Shown here one piece after another: positions 51,049 to 55,209 of a stretch of DNA of 55,209 nt. Position 1 is the stretch's first letter, and each line of letters begins with the position of its first letter. The DNA is taken from contig QHWJ01000364.1 of the NCBI GenBank assembly GCA_003222535.1, positions 1 to 55,209 of the forward strand, written 5' to 3'. Made by a program: the position numbers and the translations under genes. The stretch is from Acidobacteriota bacterium. Lineage in GTDB: Bacteria; Acidobacteriota; Vicinamibacteria; Vicinamibacterales; CAVVIG01. The notes beneath the pieces were generated by a model. It saw only the letters and a list, made by a program, of their open reading frames with translations. It was not told the origin of the DNA and ran no database searches.

Positions 51049-51084
51049 CCTCCGAGCCCGCGGAGATCGCAGAGAAAATCTTTC

Positions 51085-51154
51085 TAGGTCGGGTGGGTCA
51101 GATAGGTCGGGTAGGTCGGGTGGGTCAAGCAAGTCGGGTGGGTCAGGTGGGTTT
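51085..51154 (+). repeat. TCGGGTAGG 9-nt array between cdsA and dxr
   Basis: Seven units in 9-nt register (GTCGGGTGG, GTCAGATAG, GTCGGGTAG and similar). It fills most of the intergenic gap and ends 25 bp before the dxr start. Confidence 0.88.
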
Positions 51155-51178
51155 CAGCCGAGCGTTTGGTTCCTGTCC

Positions 51179-52363
51179 GTGAAGCGCATCGCCATCCTCG
51201 GCTCCACCGGCTCCATCGGCCGGAGCGCGCTCGCGGTCGTCGACGCGCATGCCGATCACCTTCAGGTCGTCGGCCTCGCGGCGGGCGAGAACGCCGATCT
51301 GCTGGCGGCCCAAATCGCGCGGTATCGGCCCCGCGTGGCCGCGATGGCCACGGGCGAGGCGATCGACCGCCTGCGGCAGACCGGCACGTCGGGCGGACGC
51401 GCGGACGTCCTCATCGGAGGCACGGGCCGCGACGGCCTCGCCGCCGTCGCCTCGCACCCGGACGCGGATCTCGTGCTGTGCGCCTCGAGCGGCACCGAGG
51501 CGCTCGAGGCAGTGCTGGCGGCCATCGAGCTCGGCAAGACCATCGCGCTGGCGAACAAGGAAGTGCTCGTGATGGCCGGCGGCGTGGTGACCGAAGCGGC
51601 GGCGCGCAAGGGCGTGGCGATCCTGCCCGTGGACAGCGAGCACAACGCCATCCATCAGTGCCTGCACGGGCGTGGGCGCAGCGAAGTGCGGCGCCTGGTG
51701 CTGACCGCATCCGGCGGCCCGTTTCGCGGCCGCTCGGCGTCGGATCTGCAGGTCGTGTCCGCAGACGAAGCGCTGAAGCATCCCACGTGGCGGATGGGAC
51801 GCAAGATCACGATCGATTCCGCGACGCTGATGAACAAGGGCCTCGAAGTGATCGAGGCCCACTGGCTCTTCGGCGTCGGCGGCGATCGGATCGAAGTCGT
51901 CATTCACCCGCAGTCGGTCGTGCACTCGATGGTCGAACTGACCGACGGGTCGATCATCGCGCAGCTCGGGGTCACCGACATGCGGCTGCCGATTCAGTAC
52001 GCATTCTCGTATCCGGAGCGCTGGCCGGCCCTGCTGCCGCCGCTCGATCTGGCGCGGGCGGGACGGCTCGATTTCGAAGTGCCCGACACCCGGGCGTTTC
52101 CCTGCCTGCGTCTCGCCTATCGCGCGCTCGACGCCGCGCGCAGCCTCCCGGTGGTCCTCAATGCCGCGAACGAGATCGCCGTCGCGCTCTTCCTCGAGGG
52201 CCGCCTGGCGTTCACGGCGATTCCCCACGTGATCGAGCGCACGATGGCGGCGCATCGACCGGCAGAGGTGGCGACGCTGGGGGCTGTCCGCGGCGTGGAC
52301 CGCCTGGCCCGTGAGCAAGCTCAGGAGATCGCCCGCGGGTTAGAATTGAAGTCTGAAGTGTGA
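51179..52363 (+). CDS. dxr: 1-deoxy-D-xylulose 5-phosphate reductoisomerase
   Basis: A 394-residue MEP-pathway enzyme using NADPH. ILGSTGSIG at residues 6-14 binds the cofactor, ALANKEVLVMAG and PVDSEHNAIHQCL hold metal and substrate residues, and TASGGPFRG and SATLMNKGLEVIEAHWLF complete the active site. The start is a GTG at 51179; the longer frame upstream is array-derived. The last residues (LKSEV) and stop are encoded by a GTCTGAA array. Confidence 0.95.
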   Translation: MKRIAILGSTGSIGRSALAVVDAHADHLQVVGLAAGENADLLAAQIARYRPRVAAMATGEAIDRLRQTGTSGGRADVLIGGTGRDGLAAVASHPDADLVLCASSGTEALEAVLAAIELGKTIALANKEVLVMAGGVVTEAAARKGVAILPVDSEHNAIHQCLHGRGRSEVRRLVLTASGGPFRGRSASDLQVVSADEALKHPTWRMGRKITIDSATLMNKGLEVIEAHWLFGVGGDRIEVVIHPQSVVHSMVELTDGSIIAQLGVTDMRLPIQYAFSYPERWPALLPPLDLARAGRLDFEVPDTRAFPCLRLAYRALDAARSLPVVLNAANEIAVALFLEGRLAFTAIPHVIERTMAAHRPAEVATLGAVRGVDRLAREQAQEIARGLELKSEV

Positions 52364-52386
52364 AGTCTGAAGTCTGAAGTCTGAGG
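52345..52386 (+). repeat. GTCTGAA array at the dxr end
   Basis: About five 7-nt units (GAAGTCT/GAAGTGT in register) covering the dxr stop codon and reaching to within 10 bp of the rseP start. Confidence 0.85.
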
Positions 52387-52394
52387 TTACTGGT

Positions 52395-53816
52395 TTGACG
52401 ACACTACTCGCGTTTGCCTTCGTGCTGGGCGTCCTCGTGTTCGTGCACGAGCTCGGGCACTTTCTCGCCGCCAAACGCGTCGGCATCCGCGTGCTCAAGT
52501 TCCAGCTTGGCTTCAATCCCACCGTGCTCAGCGTCCACAGGGGCGGCACCGAGTACAGCATCGGCGCGCTCCCGCTCGGCGGCTACGTGAAGATGGCCGG
52601 CGAGAATCCGGACGACGAGCGCTCGGGCAAGTCGGACGAATTCCTGGCGAAGACCAAATGGCAGCGGTTCCAGGTCCTGATCATGGGACCGGTGATGAAC
52701 ATCGCGCTGGCGCTCGTGTTGACGACGGTCGTCCTCTACCAGGGCGTCGAAAAGGGCGCGTACGAAGATCAGCCGCCCATCGTCGGCGTGGTGGTGGAGG
52801 GCTCGCCGGCTTCCCGCTCGGACATCCAGCCGGGCGACCGCATCGTGTCGGTGGCGGGCCGCGGCATCAATACGTGGGAGCAGTTCCTCCTGGCGGTCGG
52901 CACGAAGGCGAACCGCGAGGTGTCGATCGGCCTGCTGCGCAACGGCATCGCGCTGGAGCGCAAGGTGACGCCCACTGTCATCGGGCAGAGCCGGTTCGAG
53001 GTCGGCGACGTCGGCGTCCTGCCGAACGTGCATCCGCACGTGCGGTCGGTGTTGCCGGGCGGCGCCGCCGAGAAGGCCGCCATCAAGGCCGAAGACGTCG
53101 TCCTCGCCGTGGATGGCCGGCCGATCACGTTCTCCTACCAGTTGAAGGAGGCGATCGCCAAGCATCCCGATCAGCTGATCACGCTGACGATTCTCAGAAA
53201 CGGCGAGCAGCAGACGATTCAGGCGACGCCGGCGAAGCAAGGGAACGAAGGGCTGCTGGGAATCGGGATCGGCGACGAAACGGTGAAGATCAAACCCGGA
53301 GTCGGCCAGGCGATCGGCATCAGCGTCGAGAAAAACATCGAGTATGCGCGCGTGATCTTTCAGACGCTGTGGGGCCTCGTCACGCGAGAGACGTCGCCCA
53401 AGCAGCTGATGGGGCCGCTGGCCATCGCGCAGCTATCCGGGGAATCGGCACAGCTGGGCTGGATTGCGCTCTTCAGCCTCATGGCCTCGATCAGCTTGAA
53501 TCTGGGGCTGCTGAACCTCATGCCCATTCCGGTGCTCGACGGCGGGCACATCTTCATCATGATGCTCGAAGGCCTCGCGCGCCGCGACTTCAGCGTGCGC
53601 GTGAAAGAGAAGATGCTGCTGGCCGGTTTCGTCGTCATCCTGATGCTGATGGTGACGGTCATCTACAACGACCTGACACGAATCAGCTGGATCGAGCGCC
53701 TCATGCCCTGGCGCGACGCTCCCGCGACGGGCGTGCAAAGCCCGAAGGGCGACACGGGCGCCGGGAGCCCGAAGGGCGACACCGACCCGACAGGTGCGCA
53801 GGCCCCGAAGCGCTGA
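52395..53816 (+). CDS. rseP: RIP metalloprotease RseP (site-2 protease)
   Basis: A 473-residue intramembrane zinc protease. VHELGHF places the zinc ligands at His18 and His22 with catalytic Glu19; the third ligand region is MPIPVLDGGH near residue 381. Two PDZ domains lie between (about 125-200 and 205-290). In proteobacteria it cleaves anti-sigma factor RseA after a first cut. Start is a TTG at 52395 with no good alternative. The last 30 residues are array-derived, with SPKGDTGAGSPKGDT. Confidence 0.94.
   Translation: MTTLLAFAFVLGVLVFVHELGHFLAAKRVGIRVLKFQLGFNPTVLSVHRGGTEYSIGALPLGGYVKMAGENPDDERSGKSDEFLAKTKWQRFQVLIMGPVMNIALALVLTTVVLYQGVEKGAYEDQPPIVGVVVEGSPASRSDIQPGDRIVSVAGRGINTWEQFLLAVGTKANREVSIGLLRNGIALERKVTPTVIGQSRFEVGDVGVLPNVHPHVRSVLPGGAAEKAAIKAEDVVLAVDGRPITFSYQLKEAIAKHPDQLITLTILRNGEQQTIQATPAKQGNEGLLGIGIGDETVKIKPGVGQAIGISVEKNIEYARVIFQTLWGLVTRETSPKQLMGPLAIAQLSGESAQLGWIALFSLMASISLNLGLLNLMPIPVLDGGHIFIMMLEGLARRDFSVRVKEKMLLAGFVVILMLMVTVIYNDLTRISWIERLMPWRDAPATGVQSPKGDTGAGSPKGDTDPTGAQAPKR
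53739..53782 (+). repeat. two copies of AGCCCGAAGGGCGACAC in the rseP 3' end
   Basis: Identical 17-bp copies at 53739-53755 and 53766-53782, each with the GCCC-GAA-GGGC palindrome, translated SPKGDT twice at the RseP C-terminus. Confidence 0.75.
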
Positions 53817-53889
53817 CGCTGTGGCCGCACCGCAGGCCGAGCCTATGACGACACATGCGGCCACCGAGGCATAAAGACACAGAGAAGAA

Positions 53890-53944
53890 GCTAGCAACTA
53901 GCGACGAGCAACTACTAGCAACCAGCAACTAGCAACTAGGAGCT
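53890..53944 (+). repeat. GCAACTA heptad array after rseP
   Basis: Units GCAACTA, GCGACGA, GCAACTA and CTAGCAACCA with AGCT at both ends. The 364-bp gap 53817-54180 otherwise has a GGCCGCA palindrome pair (53822 and 53856), a short CACAGAGAAG run and a GACCGCCGG direct repeat (54050-54067). No gene is seen. Confidence 0.7.
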
Positions 53945-54180
53945 TAGCCGTCGCGACTCGCCTGAAACGCTCGCACTGTTGTGGCTCCCAGACCAGTTTT
54001 TGTAGCGCCGGCATTTCAAAGCGTCTGAAGAAACGCGTGCCAACCGACGAGACCGCCGGGACCGCCGGGAAAACCTTCGATATTCCCTGATCTCTTCGTG
54101 TTCCGAAGTAGAACGTGGCATTTCTTCACCGGCTCTCTTTCAGGCTCGCGATTTGCACTCGGCCTCAACGGAGGTTCCCC

Positions 54181-55149
54181 GTGCAATTGATGAAATTCAG
54201 CGGACCCACCGTTCTCATGCTTGCGCTTGCCGCAGGTTCCGCGACGCCGCTCGCCGCCCGGATGCGCGAAGCAGGCGTGACGAGCGCGGACATTCAACGA
54301 CTTCAGGACAGCATCTACAGCGTCTCGCGTGACCTGTCGGACGTCCGGTCCCGCGACGAAGCGGCGGTGTCTCAGCTGCAGGCCGAGCTGGACGACGCGC
54401 GCGACGAAGCCATCTACCTCAAGGTGAAGCTGCGGAAGAACCAGCCGATCCCCCGCCGCGAATTCACCGAGGTCCGGGACCGGATCGAAAGCATCCGCAC
54501 CCGCGCGCGCGGCGATTCGTGGGACGCCCGCAGGGACAATGGCTCGTACATTCCTCCGATTGCGCCGGCTGGTTCGAGAACCGAATCCGCCTTCAACGAT
54601 CCGTGGCGGACTTCTCCGACCGGCACCTCCGGCCGCTCGCAGGACGCGAACGAGATTCCGATCGACACGGAGCTCGACGCCAGGCTGCAGACCCCGCTGA
54701 GCTCGAAGACCGCGCAGGTCGAAGATCGCTTCGAAGCGACGACGATGTTCGACCTGCGGGACGAGCGGGGTCGCGTGCTGATTCCCGCCGGCTCGGTGAT
54801 GCGCGGTATGGTGAGCTCGGTCAACAAGGCGGGCCGCGTCGACCGTAAAGGCTCACTCACCGTCACATTCGATCGCGTGACGATGAGCGGCCGCTCGTAT
54901 CCGATTCGGGGGACCGTCTCGCAGGCGATCGAGAGCGACGGGATCATGGCGGAGAAAGAGAAGATTGGAATCGGGGCCGGAGCCGGCGCGATCCTCGGCG
55001 CGATTCTCGGCGGCGTCAAGGGTGCGGTCGCCGGCGTGCTCATCGGCGGCGGCGGAGTGATTGCCGCGACCGAAGGCACTGACGCCGAGCTGCCCGCGGG
55101 GACGGTCCTTCGCGTGAGGCTCGACTCGCCCGTGACGATCGCTCGTTGA
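54181..55149 (+). CDS. exported protein with TrbI/VirB10-like barrel region and glycine zipper
   Basis: A 322-residue protein. I chose the GTG at 54181 because GGAGG lies six bases upstream; the in-frame ATG at 54190 is 15 bases away from it. A signal peptide ends near LAARM. A coiled coil follows (QDSIYSVSRDLSDV, QAELDDARDEA), then a beta-rich region with PAGSVMRGMVSSVNKAGRVD that resembles the TrbI/VirB10-like barrel. Gly-rich GIGAGAGAILGAILGGVKGA and GVLIGGGGVIA is a glycine zipper able to pass a membrane. No secretion-system genes are adjacent. Function unknown. Confidence 0.75.
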   Translation: MQLMKFSGPTVLMLALAAGSATPLAARMREAGVTSADIQRLQDSIYSVSRDLSDVRSRDEAAVSQLQAELDDARDEAIYLKVKLRKNQPIPRREFTEVRDRIESIRTRARGDSWDARRDNGSYIPPIAPAGSRTESAFNDPWRTSPTGTSGRSQDANEIPIDTELDARLQTPLSSKTAQVEDRFEATTMFDLRDERGRVLIPAGSVMRGMVSSVNKAGRVDRKGSLTVTFDRVTMSGRSYPIRGTVSQAIESDGIMAEKEKIGIGAGAGAILGAILGGVKGAVAGVLIGGGGVIAATEGTDAELPAGTVLRVRLDSPVTIAR

Positions 55150-55158
55150 TTCCCGGCT

Positions 55159-55209
55159 CGCTGGGTCGGGTGGAGGCAGGCAGCTAAGATCTCCCACCTG
55201 ACCTACTCG
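55159..55209 (+). repeat. TCGGGTAGG-family array at the window end
   Basis: GCTGGGTCGGGTGGAGGC and, after a short spacer, CCCACCTGACCTACTCG in the opposite sense. It appears to be an array cut by the window edge. Confidence 0.6.

Overview
This is a GC-rich bacterial chromosome segment. Several things suggest an Acidobacteriota member, probably near Vicinamibacteria: a 1014-residue Oar-type TonB receptor with an N-terminal carboxypeptidase-regulatory domain, PD40/beta-propeller proteins, a Gld-like ABC operon, the remnant of a serine/threonine kinase-propeller gene, and very abundant short degenerate repeats. The lineage is an inference from gene content; there is no rRNA or tRNA gene in the window.

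Layout. 1-3.4 kb: end of queC, a sensor histidine kinase and an AlaX-type alanyl-tRNA editing protein. 3.4-5.8 kb: a large palindrome, a DacB-type peptidase (minus) and a decayed kinase gene. 5.8-10.6 kb (minus): ABC operon of ATPase, permease, GldG-like and DUF4340 proteins. 10.7-13.8 kb: peroxiredoxin, then an ArsR regulator coupled to a P1B metal ATPase. 13.8-14.7 kb: IS1634-like remnant. 14.7-16.8 kb (minus): REC-PilZ regulator and CNNM/CorC transporter. 17.0-20.4 kb: LysW-like zinc-ribbon protein, LarE and a GT-C membrane protein in overlapping order. 20.5-24.2 kb: methyltransferase, Pal/OmpA lipoprotein, PyrD (fused in frame to a glutaredoxin-like domain) and PyrK. 24.5-29.9 kb: an alkaline-phosphatase-superfamily membrane protein and two secreted proteins. 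30.5-34.5 kb: pyrR-pyrB-pyrC-pyrE behind a PyrR RNA-binding loop. 34.7-41.9 kb: TonB receptor, HAD phosphatase, a penicillin acylase split by a frameshift, and a TIGR02757 protein. 42-46 kb (minus): two glycosyltransferases and a TolC protein. 46-55.2 kb: S9 peptidase, truA, uppS, cdsA, dxr, rseP and an exported protein with a glycine zipper.

How genes work together. PyrR, PyrB, PyrC, PyrE and the PyrD/PyrK pair cover most of de novo UMP synthesis; carAB and pyrF are not here. UppS, CdsA, Dxr and RseP form a commonly conserved isoprenoid/phospholipid/envelope-stress block. The ABC operon, TolC, TonB receptor and glycosyltransferases serve the envelope.

The standout feature is the repeats. 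About two dozen arrays of 7- to 9-nt units are spread through the window, many with two complementary halves able to form hairpins, together with several REP-like palindromes. They lie in intergenic gaps and also inside conserved genes in frame (alaX, truA, the GT-C gene, the S9 peptidase gene). In others they replace gene ends, abolish the stop between pyrD and the glutaredoxin-like gene, or coincide with the frameshift in the acylase. All calls were made by eye from sequence; array boundaries are approximate.
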